From: Methylomonas sp. 11b
GTDB lineage: Bacteria; Pseudomonadota; Gammaproteobacteria; Methylococcales; Methylomonadaceae
Length of the DNA stretch: 64,000 nt
Direction of reading: 5' to 3'
Assembly (NCBI RefSeq): GCF_000515215.1
Contig: NZ_KI911557.1
Location: 1,323,586-1,387,585, forward strand
A program made the translations under genes and the position numbers. Under the pieces are notes generated by a model, which saw only the letters and a list, made by a program, of their open reading frames with translations, was not told the origin of the DNA and made no database searches. Positions 1 to 9,285 of this stretch are shown here, piece by piece. How positions within the stretch are numbered: the stretch's first letter is position 1; the number at the start of each line of letters is the position of its first letter.

Positions 1-114
1 CGAGATGCCGGTGGCCTCAGCAATTTCTAAAGCCCCATGCACACAACTCCTGTCCCTTGCCATGTAGCTCAAGATCACCGTGGCATAGTCTGTTAGCTTG
101 CTCAACCTTAACAT
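1..114 (-). CDS. Rrf2-family SUF/Fe-S assembly regulator (3' part outside window)
   Basis: Only the first 38 codons are present; the gene runs off the left edge. It reads MLRLSKLTDYATVILSYMAR and continues into a helix-turn-helix (ALEIAEATGIS). This is the typical N-terminus of Rrf2-type winged-helix regulators and closely resembles the subgroup that controls SUF iron-sulfur cluster assembly operons in gammaproteobacteria. The ATG (complement of 112-114) is preceded on the minus strand by GGGAG at good spacing, which supports the start. The cluster-binding cysteines would lie in the missing part, so whether it binds a cluster cannot be judged. Confidence 0.75.
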   Translation of the reverse strand, partial: MLRLSKLTDYATVILSYMARDRSCVHGALEIAEATGIS

Positions 115-347
115 CGCGCTCCCTTTACATTTAGGACTATTTTAGTCTTATTTAAATCCTTAGTAAACAGCTTGGTTATTAAAGATCTTATTTTCCCATG
201 AACACCGTTATCTTGTGAGTTCTCGTACACGGCGTTATCTGGTTCAGCATCGGGGAAAAACAGCTTGCAACAACTTTTCCCTGAAAATCTTGGTTTTTTG
301 CAATACACTTCTTAAGAGAACGAAACGCACTCCATTTGATAAAAGCC

Positions 348-1115
348 ATGACCCAAACTCGCAGCCCTATTGTTTTGATGTACCACGGTACGCCCGACGC
401 TCAACCCGAGTCGCATTACTCGATAAGCGCGGACTTGTTTGCGAAGCATTTGCGGTATCTAAAGCAAGAAGGTTGGACAACGGTTTTGTTCAAAGACTTG
501 CAAAGTACCAAATCGCTACCTGAAAAAAGTGTGGTCATTACTTTTGATGATGGCTACGAAGACAACTATCCGGGGGCTTTTTTGCCTCTGATGGTACTTG
601 GGATGAAGGCCACATGGTTTATCGCTACCGATTGCATCGGCGGTCATGCCCATTGGCTAGGCAAACCATCAACTCAGACACGGATGCTAACGACGGAACG
701 ACTGCTTGAAATGCATGCAGCCGGAATGGAAGTTGCTTCGCACACCTGCTCGCATCCAGACCTATCGATACTCAGCGCAGACCAACAACAGTTCGAACTT
801 TCAAAAGCCAAAGCTGTCCTCGAAGATTTATTGTCGACCCAAGTCAGCAGCCTGGCCTATCCCTTTGGCAGATTCAACTCGGATTCGATCACTTTGGCCG
901 AACGGACAGGCTATAGCATGGCTTGTACCACCCGTCCCGGCTGGTTCGATAGCGAACCAAACCCTTACCTAGTTAGACGTATTGCCATATTCTCCGGCGA
1001 CAGTGTCAGCACACTAGCCCGCAAATTAAACTTTGCGGATAACGATGTATCGTGGAAAAAAATGACGCGCTACTATGCGAACCGTGTTTGGGATAAACTG
1101 GTTCATACGATTTGA
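348..1115 (+). CDS. polysaccharide deacetylase (NodB domain, CE4)
   Basis: A 255-residue single-domain carbohydrate esterase 4 protein that would remove N- or O-acetyl groups from a cell-surface polysaccharide. The CE4 motifs are all visible: VITFDDGYEDN (motif 1, metal-binding Asp), SHTCSHPDLS (motif 2, the H-x3-H metal ligands) and AYPFGRFN (motif 3). No clear signal peptide is seen, so it may be cytoplasmic or use a non-classical N-terminus. I chose ATG 348; an in-frame TTG at 336 would add four residues, and neither has a convincing ribosome-binding site. The next genes are a glycosyltransferase and an O-glycosylation ligase, so a role in exopolysaccharide or glycan maturation is likely. 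Confidence 0.85.
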   Translation: MTQTRSPIVLMYHGTPDAQPESHYSISADLFAKHLRYLKQEGWTTVLFKDLQSTKSLPEKSVVITFDDGYEDNYPGAFLPLMVLGMKATWFIATDCIGGHAHWLGKPSTQTRMLTTERLLEMHAAGMEVASHTCSHPDLSILSADQQQFELSKAKAVLEDLLSTQVSSLAYPFGRFNSDSITLAERTGYSMACTTRPGWFDSEPNPYLVRRIAIFSGDSVSTLARKLNFADNDVSWKKMTRYYANRVWDKLVHTI

Positions 1116-1284
1116 TTGCCAATCACTGCAGATTTTAGCGAAGCTATGAATCAACAGTGATTAAGGGCGCAGAAATTCGTCACCACCAGAATTCAAAATT
1201 TTTACGCCGAGCTCAAAAACCCAGAACCTTGAACATGACTTTGCCCGGCAACTCTTTACCACTCTCTGCATTTAGATATCGACA

Positions 1285-2244
1285 ATGAGCCTGGAAAAAG
1301 CCTCTAAAAAGCTCACATTCGCTTTTTGCACCTACAACCGTGCGGAAAGGTTAGAGAATCTGGTGTTTGCGATGCGAGCGCAATCTTGTCCTATTCCATT
1401 TGAAATTCTTGCTGTCGATAATAATAGTAGCGACACGACAAGCGATGTATTGAAACAACTTCAGCAACTACCAGGCCCGACACTCCGCTGGGTGCATGAA
1501 CCCAACCAAGGCATAGTCGCAGCGCGCAACAGAGCCATACAAGAGGCAATCAATTCAGACATTCTGGTGTTTATTGACGACGATGAACTACCTTTATGCG
1601 GACTCTTGGAGACAGTTGTACACGCATACCTTAGCGAAGGCGCCGAATGCGTTGGCGGACGAATCGATATAGACTTTACAGACCATAAGCGTCCAGAATG
1701 GCTTGAGGACGAATTATTGGGATTTCTAGGCGCGCTGGATCACGGTAAACAAGCTTTCTGGATAGAAGACAGCACTACACCGGTTTGGGCCGGCAACATT
1801 GCATATGATATGGCGATATTCCGAAACGATCCGGCATTGCGCTTTGATCGCAGATATGACCGCAAAGGTAAAACCATAGGAGGAGGCGAAGACGTGATGA
1901 TGTTTAATGTGCTACTCCAGCAAAAGCGCCGAATACGTTACCGCCCGGACATGGCGATACTTCACGCCGTCGAACCATGGCGACTCCGGCGACGCTACTT
2001 TTTAGATGTTCACTTTCTGGCCGGCTATCGAGGAGCAATTAATGACTTTCCGGTCTATCATCGCACCTACTTGGGTATACCGCCATTCTTGATCTCGCAA
2101 ATTGTCCGCCAAACTTGGCAATGGCTTGCATTGGCATTCACTGCAAAACATAGCCTGCGCCAAGCAATGAATGTCAGCTATTCTCTCGGGCAAATATGTG
2201 GCTGTTTTTCACGCTGGAAAAACAAAATATTAATAAATAATTAA
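1285..2244 (+). CDS. family 2 glycosyltransferase
   Basis: A 319-residue GT-A fold glycosyltransferase. The N-terminal nucleotide-sugar site begins FAFCTYNRAERL (residues ~12-23), followed by EILAVDNNSSD (~40-50) and the metal-binding DxD-type segment VFIDDDELP (~95-103). A GGGEDVMMF segment near residue 200 matches the acceptor/catalytic ED motif of this family. The C-terminal ~60 residues are hydrophobic and basic and may contact the membrane. Donor and acceptor cannot be read from the sequence. It sits between a CE4 deacetylase and a glycan ligase, consistent with repeat-unit assembly of an exopolysaccharide or O-glycan. Confidence 0.85.
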   Translation: MSLEKASKKLTFAFCTYNRAERLENLVFAMRAQSCPIPFEILAVDNNSSDTTSDVLKQLQQLPGPTLRWVHEPNQGIVAARNRAIQEAINSDILVFIDDDELPLCGLLETVVHAYLSEGAECVGGRIDIDFTDHKRPEWLEDELLGFLGALDHGKQAFWIEDSTTPVWAGNIAYDMAIFRNDPALRFDRRYDRKGKTIGGGEDVMMFNVLLQQKRRIRYRPDMAILHAVEPWRLRRRYFLDVHFLAGYRGAINDFPVYHRTYLGIPPFLISQIVRQTWQWLALAFTAKHSLRQAMNVSYSLGQICGCFSRWKNKILINN

Positions 2245-2302
2245 ATTAAGCCGACCATTAAAAGCTTAGTTAAGTGCATTAAAACCTACTAAATTAAACT
2301 CC

Positions 2303-3565
2303 GTGCGCGACATAGTTGTTCTTATTTTTCTGATATGCTGCATAGTTGCCGCAATAAAAAAACCATGGTGGGGGGTACTATCGTTAGCAATATTCAGCTA
2401 CTTGAATCCACACGCCTATGCCTGGGGAGCAGTACGTTCGCTACCGGTATACTATGTGTTATTTTTGGTAGTTGTTGTCAGCACGTTCAACACTAAAGAT
2501 AAACAGCCCATCCCTAAAGATTGGCGAATTTCAGTTTTTATAACACTTTGGTTCTATTTCATATTTACCACAACCCAATCTCCTTTACAGGATATTGCCT
2601 GGGAAAAATTTTTGTTCGTCTCTAAAGTATTTGTGCCCTTCTATTTCACATGGGTACTCATCAATACCAGGGAAAAACTCTATTATCTTATTTCCACCAT
2701 AGGGGCCTCTATCGGCATTGTTGCAGTTAAAGGTGGTATATTTGCTATCTTAACCGGCTTTGGTCACCGCGTATATGGACCTCCCAATACGCAATTCGAG
2801 GACAATAATTTATTTGCCGTTGCAATGTTGATTGCGGTGCCACTACTATTAGTATGGGAAAAAGAAGTACAGAAGAGCTGGCTTAAAAAAGGAATATTGC
2901 TATCCATTCCGATCATCTATGCCGCTTCGTTATCTTCATGGTCTCGAGGCGCATTACTGACCATGATCGCTCTAACGTTTACGCTGATTTCAAACAGCAA
3001 ACGTAAATACTTGATGATCCCTCTAGTAATTGGCGGTACATTTTTTGTCATCCCCTACTTGCCTGAAGAATGGTTCGGACGTATGCACACTATGGAAACT
3101 TACGAGGAAGACCTTTCCGCCATGTCACGAATAGAGGCATGGACAGATGGCTGGAATCACGCGCTGAGCCACCCGTTTACCGGAGCGGGATTCGATGGCT
3201 GGATACATGTCACGATGCGGGATTGGCACAGTTCTTACATAGAAATGCTTGCTGAACATGGCTTTATAGCATTCGGGTTATGGATTTCGCTGATACTGGG
3301 TAGTGTTTTTGGATTGACCCGTTTATCAAGTCAAGCTAAACGAGTAGAAGGCATGGAATGGGTGCGCCACTATAGCCTAATGATCAGAACGTCGATCATT
3401 TGTTATATGGTTGGCACCGCTTTCCTCGGCTTATCCTATTGGGATTTGATTTATCATTTAGTTTTTATATCGATGTTAATTAAAAAATTCGCATTACAAG
3501 AATTTTCGGAAAAAGCACACATAAATGAACAGCAGTACAAAAAAAATCGAAATATAATAATTTAG
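2303..3565 (+). CDS. exosortase-A-type O-glycosylation ligase (Wzy/WaaL-like)
   Basis: A 420-residue polytopic inner-membrane protein with about ten hydrophobic segments. The start, MRDIVVLIF followed by WWGVL and NPHAYAWG, matches the family of putative O-glycosylation ligases linked to exosortase A (PEP-CTERM) systems. The large periplasmic loop holds the Wzy_C-type motif WHSSYIEMLAEHGF near residue 310. Such ligases are thought to transfer a lipid-linked glycan to a periplasmic acceptor. Start codon is GTG. A PEP-CTERM protein is encoded at 49356-50264, so the organism has a sorting system, but the exosortase gene itself is not in this window. Base composition is more AT-rich than the flanks. 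Confidence 0.8.
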   Translation: MRDIVVLIFLICCIVAAIKKPWWGVLSLAIFSYLNPHAYAWGAVRSLPVYYVLFLVVVVSTFNTKDKQPIPKDWRISVFITLWFYFIFTTTQSPLQDIAWEKFLFVSKVFVPFYFTWVLINTREKLYYLISTIGASIGIVAVKGGIFAILTGFGHRVYGPPNTQFEDNNLFAVAMLIAVPLLLVWEKEVQKSWLKKGILLSIPIIYAASLSSWSRGALLTMIALTFTLISNSKRKYLMIPLVIGGTFFVIPYLPEEWFGRMHTMETYEEDLSAMSRIEAWTDGWNHALSHPFTGAGFDGWIHVTMRDWHSSYIEMLAEHGFIAFGLWISLILGSVFGLTRLSSQAKRVEGMEWVRHYSLMIRTSIICYMVGTAFLGLSYWDLIYHLVFISMLIKKFALQEFSEKAHINEQQYKKNRNIII

Positions 3566-3601
3566 CCACCATTCATACTCATCCAATCGAATAAAATAGA
3601 G

Positions 3602-5677
3602 ATGGAAAAAATACTGGTGTCCCTCTACTGCTCATCCGCTGCCGCACTGCTTTTTACTATTACATTAATCATTCTTACCTTACACAACTATTCTCGTACC
3701 GGACCCGGTATCCAAAAAGAAATAGAAAAAAAGTTTGGGTATTATGTAGTTTTCGCCCTAACCAGATTAGCCGTTTGGTTATTTATCATATTTTTTCTGA
3801 CATCCTTACCCGGTTCTATTGCAGCTTATTCAATATCAAAGCTCACTGCATTGATGGAATTTAATTTCATCACAGGTTTAACCTACTGCATAATATCAAC
3901 CGCACTAATTACTACCTACTTTTTTTTACACCAACTCCTGTATACACCGGGCACCATTCAATTATCTTTCCAGTATAGATTTTCCAGATTGTTTGTTATT
4001 TGGAAAATATTATCTCCCGAAATAATAAGCGGCATAAAGTTTTCATTACTTTTATCGCTGTCTATAACATCGGCAATCGCTCTATTTTTCGCTATCGAAG
4101 AAAATAATACGCCACTAGTGATCTATATAGTAGCCTTGGCCGTTTTATATGCTTACATCTATTACGCAACGATAGTTAACGAACCAGTTATCGCTAAAGC
4201 CACGTCCCAAACAAAACCCAACGTGATTATGATAGGTTCCGATACATTGCGCCATGACAGACTAGGCGACAGTAACTATCACAGAAATCTTACCCCCAAC
4301 ATTGATAAATTAAGCGCGAACGGCTTACGACTTTATAAATGCATAACCCCTGTTGCCAGAACGGCACCAAGTATTACATCCCTATTTACCGGATTATGGC
4401 CGCATAACCATAAAATTCGCGACAACTATCCATCCCTGGCAGACTGTATATTACCGCAGCCGTCTTTGATCGACATATTAAACGAGCACGGTTACTTGAC
4501 TGCATGCATCTCCGATTGGTGCGGAGCCGATTTCGCAAAATTAAGTTTTAACTTCAAGGAAATCTCCGTCGCCGAAGATCAATGGAATATCAAACTGCTA
4601 CTAAGGCAAGGCCCGTCTTTAATCAGAAACGTATTGTCGCTATTCACCAATAACGCATTAGGAAAACGCTTCTTACCCGAGTTCTATTACTTGGCCGGCG
4701 TACCTTTGATCCGAAGCTTGAGCCGCGAATGCCGCCAATTAATTGCCCGTTCGGCGAAAAACTCGCAGCCCTTTTTTATTAATTTGTTCACTTCGGCGAC
4801 TCACGTCCCGTTCAATTCGGAGTATCCCTATTACAACTTATTTACCCCAAAAGACTATAAAGGTGAATCACGGTTTATTATGACCAGACTCGCCTCGGCG
4901 GAAGAAATTATCAAAAAACAGGAAAAAACATCGGAGTTTTTCGACATCCCGCAAATTATTAATTTATATGACAGCTGCGTCAAACAATTCGATGACGAAG
5001 TGGGGAAAATAATTGATTATATTGAAAAGTCCAATTTATCCGATAATACCATCGTAATCATATATAGTGATCATGGTGCGGATTTTTTTGAAACCGGATG
5101 CTGGGGCCAGGGCAATACCTTGATAGGAGACGACCCCAGCGGCAGAATTCCATTGGTGATGAAAGGCCCTGGAGTGCCTAGTGGCGTAAACTTTAAGCCG
5201 ACTACCCGCTCTATTGACGTGATGCCAACTTTGCTAGATTTGTTGAATATACCCATTCCAACAAAGCTCGACGGTGTTAATTTGATTCCTTATGTGAAAG
5301 CACAAACATCACCTGAGCTTTTTGCTTTTCAAGAAACAGGGATTTGGCTAGGAAAAATACCCGGTTTACATCCCGAACAAATTTTATATCCCAATATTGT
5401 TGAATTACTGGATATTCCTGACAAAAAATCCGGCACGCTGGTAGTCAACGAAAAACATTATCCCACGGTTATCCGCGCGAAAAGCCGTTCCATACAGAAT
5501 GAAAAGTGGAAACTAATTTATATAGCGACTTACACAAAGCCTGTGTATCAGCTATACGACTTAGAAAACGACCCATATCGGGATGTAATAGAGTCTCATC
5601 CCGATATATTTGCGGAGCTTAAAAAACTATTGGATAGCCACATCAAAAGTGACCCTTTGTTTGAATCTGGTAATTAA
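3602..5677 (+). CDS. membrane-anchored sulfatase-fold transferase (phosphoglycerol/phosphoethanolamine transferase-like)
   Basis: 691 residues: four or five transmembrane helices in the first ~190 residues, then an alkaline-phosphatase/sulfatase-fold domain from PNVIMIGSDTLRHDRLG (~residue 206). Metal-site motifs include the early Asp, ATHVPF (~400) and IYSDHGAD (~485). The position that is Cys/Ser in true sulfatases (C-x-P-S-R) is Thr here: RTAPSITSLFTG, with Ile for the usual Arg. A Thr nucleophile is typical of LtaS/EptA-type transferases rather than sulfatases, so transfer of a phospho-substituent onto an envelope glycan is the better guess. It follows the ligase gene by 36 bases. Very AT-rich codon use suggests acquisition with the polysaccharide cluster. 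Confidence 0.75.
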   Translation: MEKILVSLYCSSAAALLFTITLIILTLHNYSRTGPGIQKEIEKKFGYYVVFALTRLAVWLFIIFFLTSLPGSIAAYSISKLTALMEFNFITGLTYCIISTALITTYFFLHQLLYTPGTIQLSFQYRFSRLFVIWKILSPEIISGIKFSLLLSLSITSAIALFFAIEENNTPLVIYIVALAVLYAYIYYATIVNEPVIAKATSQTKPNVIMIGSDTLRHDRLGDSNYHRNLTPNIDKLSANGLRLYKCITPVARTAPSITSLFTGLWPHNHKIRDNYPSLADCILPQPSLIDILNEHGYLTACISDWCGADFAKLSFNFKEISVAEDQWNIKLLLRQGPSLIRNVLSLFTNNALGKRFLPEFYYLAGVPLIRSLSRECRQLIARSAKNSQPFFINLFTSATHVPFNSEYPYYNLFTPKDYKGESRFIMTRLASAEEIIKKQEKTSEFFDIPQIINLYDSCVKQFDDEVGKIIDYIEKSNLSDNTIVIIYSDHGADFFETGCWGQGNTLIGDDPSGRIPLVMKGPGVPSGVNFKPTTRSIDVMPTLLDLLNIPIPTKLDGVNLIPYVKAQTSPELFAFQETGIWLGKIPGLHPEQILYPNIVELLDIPDKKSGTLVVNEKHYPTVIRAKSRSIQNEKWKLIYIATYTKPVYQLYDLENDPYRDVIESHPDIFAELKKLLDSHIKSDPLFESGN

Positions 5678-5679
5678 AA

Positions 5680-5712
5680 TAAAAAACTGTTGCACAGCTT
5701 AAAACTGTGCAA
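5680..5712. terminator. hairpin between convergent genes
   Basis: TTGCACAG (5690-5697) pairs perfectly with CTGTGCAA (5705-5712). An A-rich tract on the left side becomes a T-run on the minus strand, so it best terminates the epimerase transcript. It lies exactly between convergent stop codons at 5677 and 5732 and may act in both directions. Confidence 0.6.
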
Positions 5713-5731
5713 TTGGTGTATTAAAAATTAT

Positions 5732-6736
5732 TCACTGATAGTACTGAAGATACCAAGCAACAAACCGTTCAATACCCTGCTCAATAGTCGTGTTTGGCTT
5801 ATAACCAACATCCGCCACCAAGGCCTCCACATTGGCGAACGTATCGGGAACATCACCAGGCTGCAACGGCAATAGATTTTTCTCGGCAGTCTTACCGAGA
5901 AAGCGTTCCAAGGTTTCGATATAAGACAGCAGTTCCACTGGATTCTGGTTACCAATGTTATAGACCCGCCAAGGCGCTCTACTAGTGCCTGGATCGGGAT
6001 TTTCTCCACTCCAGTCCGGATTAGGCGAAGCGTTATGATCCATGGTCCGAATCACGCCCTCAACAATATCGTCTATATAAGTAAAATCGCGGCGGTGCTT
6101 ACCGTAGTTGAATACATTGATTTTCTCGCCATTCAAAATAGCCTTTGTGAACAAAAACAATGCCATGTCGGGGCGGCCCCACGGTCCATACACGGTAAAA
6201 AAGCGTAAACCCGTGGTAGGCAATTGATACAAGTTGCTGTAGGTATGCGCCATCAGCTCATTGGCTTTTTTTGACGCCGCATACAAGCTCAACGGATGAT
6301 CGACATTGTCATGCACGGAAAACGGCATGGATTCGTTCGCACCGTACACGGAACTGCTGGAGGCGTATACCAAGTGCTCCACCTGATTATGCCTGCAACC
6401 TTCCAATATATTGATGAAACCGACAATGTTACTATCGATATAGGCATGCGGATTCTCAATGGAATAGCGCACACCGGCCTGAGCCGCCAGATTAACCACT
6501 TTTTGCGGCTGGTGCTTTTTAAATAAAGCCTCAATGCCGTCTCTATCGGCAATATCTAATCTGACATCGGTATAAGCGGCAAAATCTTTGATTCGATCTA
6601 AGCGACTCAATTTCAGGTTAACATCGTAATAGTCATTAAGATTATCGACACCAATGACCTCGTCACCGCGCTCCAATAATCTCAGCGCCAAATGATTGCC
6701 TATAAAACCGGCGGTGCCGGTCACCATAATCTTCAT
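5732..6736 (-). CDS. NAD-dependent UDP-sugar 4-epimerase (UDP-glucuronate 4-epimerase type)
   Basis: A 334-residue extended short-chain dehydrogenase/reductase. It shows the NAD-binding GTAGFIG at residues 7-13, the catalytic Y-x3-K in YAASKKANE (~150), and the N-terminal signature [13 protein letters not shown] shared by UDP-glucuronate 4-epimerases (CapI/LspL-like). It would interconvert gluco- and galacto-configured UDP-uronic acids in the cytoplasm. The start codon lies 2 bases downstream of the stop of the upstream UDP-sugar dehydrogenase, so the two are co-transcribed. Together they can make a UDP-uronate and its C4 epimer for exopolysaccharide. Confidence 0.88.
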   Translation of the reverse strand: MKIMVTGTAGFIGNHLALRLLERGDEVIGVDNLNDYYDVNLKLSRLDRIKDFAAYTDVRLDIADRDGIEALFKKHQPQKVVNLAAQAGVRYSIENPHAYIDSNIVGFINILEGCRHNQVEHLVYASSSSVYGANESMPFSVHDNVDHPLSLYAASKKANELMAHTYSNLYQLPTTGLRFFTVYGPWGRPDMALFLFTKAILNGEKINVFNYGKHRRDFTYIDDIVEGVIRTMDHNASPNPDWSGENPDPGTSRAPWRVYNIGNQNPVELLSYIETLERFLGKTAEKNLLPLQPGDVPDTFANVEALVADVGYKPNTTIEQGIERFVAWYLQYYQ

Positions 6737-6738
6737 TC

Positions 6739-8010
6739 TTAAAGCCTTGCGTCTGTTTGATCAGTAGGAAACAAGTATTTGAGGTCATACACAATGGCCT
6801 GCGGCGTACCTAAAGCTCTGACGTCTGAAATCGCCATTTTTCTGAACTCATCATGGGCCACAGCGAGAATAATCGCGTCGTATTTTCCCGCTGACGGTTT
6901 CACTACCGGCGTTATACCGTATTCGTGTTTCGCTTCCTCGGCATTAACCCAGGGATCGTAAACCTCGACATTGACGCCATAAGTCTTCAATTCAGCAATG
7001 ATGTCGACCACCCGCGTGTTGCGAATGTCCGGACAGTTTTCTTTGAAGGTCAAGCCCATGATCAACACATTAGCTTCCTGGACATGCACACGCTTCTTCA
7101 GCATCAACTTTACTAATTGCGACACAACGTATACCCCCATGCCATCGTTGATTCGACGGCCAGAGAGTATCACTTCCGGGTTGTAGCCGATGGCTTGGGC
7201 TTTATGGGTTAAATAGTAGGGATCCACGCCGATACAGTGCCCACCGACTAAACCTGGGCGAAACGGCAGGAAATTCCATTTAGTACCCGCAGCCAACAAA
7301 ACTTCCTCGGTATCTATTCCGAGTTTATTGAAGATTAAAGCCAGTTCGTTGATTAGGGCAATGTTGACGTCGCGCTGAGTGTTTTCAATGACCTTAGCAG
7401 CCTCGGCGACTTTGATGCTGCTGGCTTTGTGTGTGCCAGCAGTGATGATACTTTTATACAAAGCATCTACTTTTTCGGCTATTTCAGGTGTAGAGCCCGA
7501 GGTGACCTTCAGAATATTGGTGACACGGTGTTGCTTGTCGCCGGGATTAATACGCTCGGGGCTATAACCGACATAAAAATCCCGGTTAAAAGTCAAGCCC
7601 GACACTTTCTCCAGAATCGGTACGCAAACCTCTTCGGTTGCACCAGGATAAACAGTGGATTCGTAAATGACGATGTCGCCGGACTTTATAACCTTTCCCA
7701 ACAAATCGCTGGCTTTTTGCAGCGGCGTCAAATCAGGTTGTTTATGGTCGTTGATTGGCGTGGGGACTGTGACTATATAAACCGAACAATCGGCTATATC
7801 TGGTAAATCAGCACTGTAAGTCAGCAACTTGGCGTCGGCGAGTTCTTCTTCACTAACTTCCAGAGTATGGTCGCGACCTGCGCGTAATTCCTGGATTCGA
7901 TGCTGATTGATATCGAAACCTACAGTTTGATATTTTCGCCCAAACTCGACGGCTAGCGGCAACCCCACGTAACCAAGCCCAATCATACCGATTTTAATGT
8001 TATCTAACAT
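6739..8010 (-). CDS. tviB: UDP-N-acetylglucosamine 6-dehydrogenase (TviB/WbpA type)
   Basis: A 423-residue nucleotide-sugar dehydrogenase that oxidises C6 of a UDP-sugar to a carboxylate with two NAD+. Domains in order: Rossmann domain with GLGYVGLP (residues 11-18), a central helical linker, and the catalytic cysteine in [12 protein letters not shown] (~residue 265). Overall style ([30 protein letters not shown]) matches the Vi-antigen enzyme TviB and P. aeruginosa WbpA more than UDP-glucose dehydrogenase. Substrate is therefore probably UDP-GlcNAc, though UDP-Glc or UDP-GalNAc cannot be excluded. The ATG is preceded by a strong GGAGGAGG. It forms an operon with the epimerase downstream. Confidence 0.85.
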   Translation of the reverse strand: MLDNIKIGMIGLGYVGLPLAVEFGRKYQTVGFDINQHRIQELRAGRDHTLEVSEEELADAKLLTYSADLPDIADCSVYIVTVPTPINDHKQPDLTPLQKASDLLGKVIKSGDIVIYESTVYPGATEEVCVPILEKVSGLTFNRDFYVGYSPERINPGDKQHRVTNILKVTSGSTPEIAEKVDALYKSIITAGTHKASSIKVAEAAKVIENTQRDVNIALINELALIFNKLGIDTEEVLLAAGTKWNFLPFRPGLVGGHCIGVDPYYLTHKAQAIGYNPEVILSGRRINDGMGVYVVSQLVKLMLKKRVHVQEANVLIMGLTFKENCPDIRNTRVVDIIAELKTYGVNVEVYDPWVNAEEAKHEYGITPVVKPSAGKYDAIILAVAHDEFRKMAISDVRALGTPQAIVYDLKYLFPTDQTDARL

Positions 8011-8055
8011 CTAGTAAATCCTCCTCCGTCCCGCTCTGAGTTTTAATGACTTGAA

Positions 8056-8661
8056 TTACTTTTTAACTATACAGCCCCATGCCGTCAGCCAGGCTTGTGC
8101 CTGATAACTTTCCGCCGCTTTCGGCAAGTTGCCGCTCAACACCATCGCCAAAGTATGATTGATAATGCCGAAGAAATAAGTGTAGGCCAATAACGGATCC
8201 AGCGCCTTCATCTCGCCGTCTTTGACACCATTCTGAAAAATCCGTTTTATTTTAGTAAATGCGGGCGTTTCCAGCAGGGGCTTAGGTTCCGCCAAAAACT
8301 CTTCGCTCTTTACAAATAACAAAAACTCGACGATTTCCGGAGCGTCATCAGTTAATTTGAAGAGTAAATCGACTATCTCCCGCAATTGTTCTGCAGCTTT
8401 ACGATTCCTGCGGCGAATATCATCAATCGATATGCTCAGACTATCCAGAATATTTTCGTACAAGGCTTGCGCGATGGCTTGCTTAGTTTTGAAATACTGA
8501 CTAATGCCGGTACTGGTTGTTATACCTGCTGCATCTTTGATATCGGTTAATGAGGTATTGAAATATCCTTTCTTGGCAAACAGCTTTAAAGCGGCCTGCA
8601 ACACTTCATCCTGACTGATGGTTTTACTCGGTTTATTTTCTAGTTCTAATTCTTGTTCCAT
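8056..8661 (-). CDS. TetR/AcrR-family transcriptional regulator
   Basis: A 201-residue one-component repressor. The N-terminal helix-turn-helix domain spans residues ~18-62 (VLQAALKLFAKKGYFNTS, then ITTSTGISQYFKTKQAIAQAL); the rest is the all-helical ligand-binding and dimerisation domain. A short Glu/Leu-rich tail precedes the DNA-binding domain. It lies 45 bases upstream of the UDP-sugar dehydrogenase on the same strand, so it may control the exopolysaccharide precursor genes or itself. Ligand and operator are unknown; I see no obvious palindrome in the short gaps on either side. Confidence 0.85.
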   Translation of the reverse strand: MEQELELENKPSKTISQDEVLQAALKLFAKKGYFNTSLTDIKDAAGITTSTGISQYFKTKQAIAQALYENILDSLSISIDDIRRRNRKAAEQLREIVDLLFKLTDDAPEIVEFLLFVKSEEFLAEPKPLLETPAFTKIKRIFQNGVKDGEMKALDPLLAYTYFFGIINHTLAMVLSGNLPKAAESYQAQAWLTAWGCIVKK

Positions 8662-8724
8662 GCTCTTATATACAGCTTTACCTGCTGTTTACTCTCTGTT
8701 GTGGCAGTATCGATACTGCTTTTA

Positions 8725-9285
8725 TTATTCGTTGATGGTGGAGAACGCCGCGACCAGATAATTAACCATAGACCATAAGGTTAAAATCGCCGACAAGTAT
8801 AACAACCAGTAACCCATGGTATTGATAGGCAGGCCTAATAAATCATCCCGATAAAGCAACAAACTGACTGCCGTCATTTGCGCCGTGGTTTTCCATTTTC
8901 CCAATTGCGAAACCCTGACCTTGGCTCGCTGGCCGATTTCGGCCATCCATTCTCTCAGCGATGCAATCGCAATTTCCCTACCGATAATGATAGCCGCCGG
9001 CACTGCAAGATAAGGATTACCTTGAGCCTGCACCACCAATACCAGCACAAAGGCCACCATCAATTTGTCAGCCACCGGATCCAAGAAGGCACCGAACGCA
9101 GTCTGCATATTCATTTTTCTGGCAAGATAACCATCAAGCCAATCGGTGAAACCGGCAACTAAAAAAATTGCAGTGCAGGCCAGATTGGAATACTGCCACG
9201 GCAAGTAAAACACAACGGCCAATAACGGAATCAGGGCGATCCGTAACAGGGTTAAATAGGTCGGAATGGTGAATCTAATGGCCAT
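8725..9285 (-). CDS. pgsA: CDP-diacylglycerol-glycerol-3-phosphate 3-phosphatidyltransferase
   Basis: A 186-residue inner-membrane enzyme that commits CDP-diacylglycerol to phosphatidylglycerol and cardiolipin synthesis by forming phosphatidylglycerol phosphate. The CDP-alcohol phosphotransferase signature D-G-x2-A-R-x8-G-x3-D-x3-D is complete: DWLDGYLARK followed by GAFLDPVADKLM (residues ~47-75). Five or six hydrophobic helices are visible. The gene overlaps uvrC by 11 bases; the uvrC-pgsA order is conserved across gammaproteobacteria. Confidence 0.95.
   Translation of the reverse strand: MAIRFTIPTYLTLLRIALIPLLAVVFYLPWQYSNLACTAIFLVAGFTDWLDGYLARKMNMQTAFGAFLDPVADKLMVAFVLVLVVQAQGNPYLAVPAAIIIGREIAIASLREWMAEIGQRAKVRVSQLGKWKTTAQMTAVSLLLYRDDLLGLPINTMGYWLLYLSAILTLWSMVNYLVAAFSTINE

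Noticed and set aside
215-523. 102-residue open frame at the left end
   Set aside because: Overlaps the start of the deacetylase gene in another frame and has no family features.
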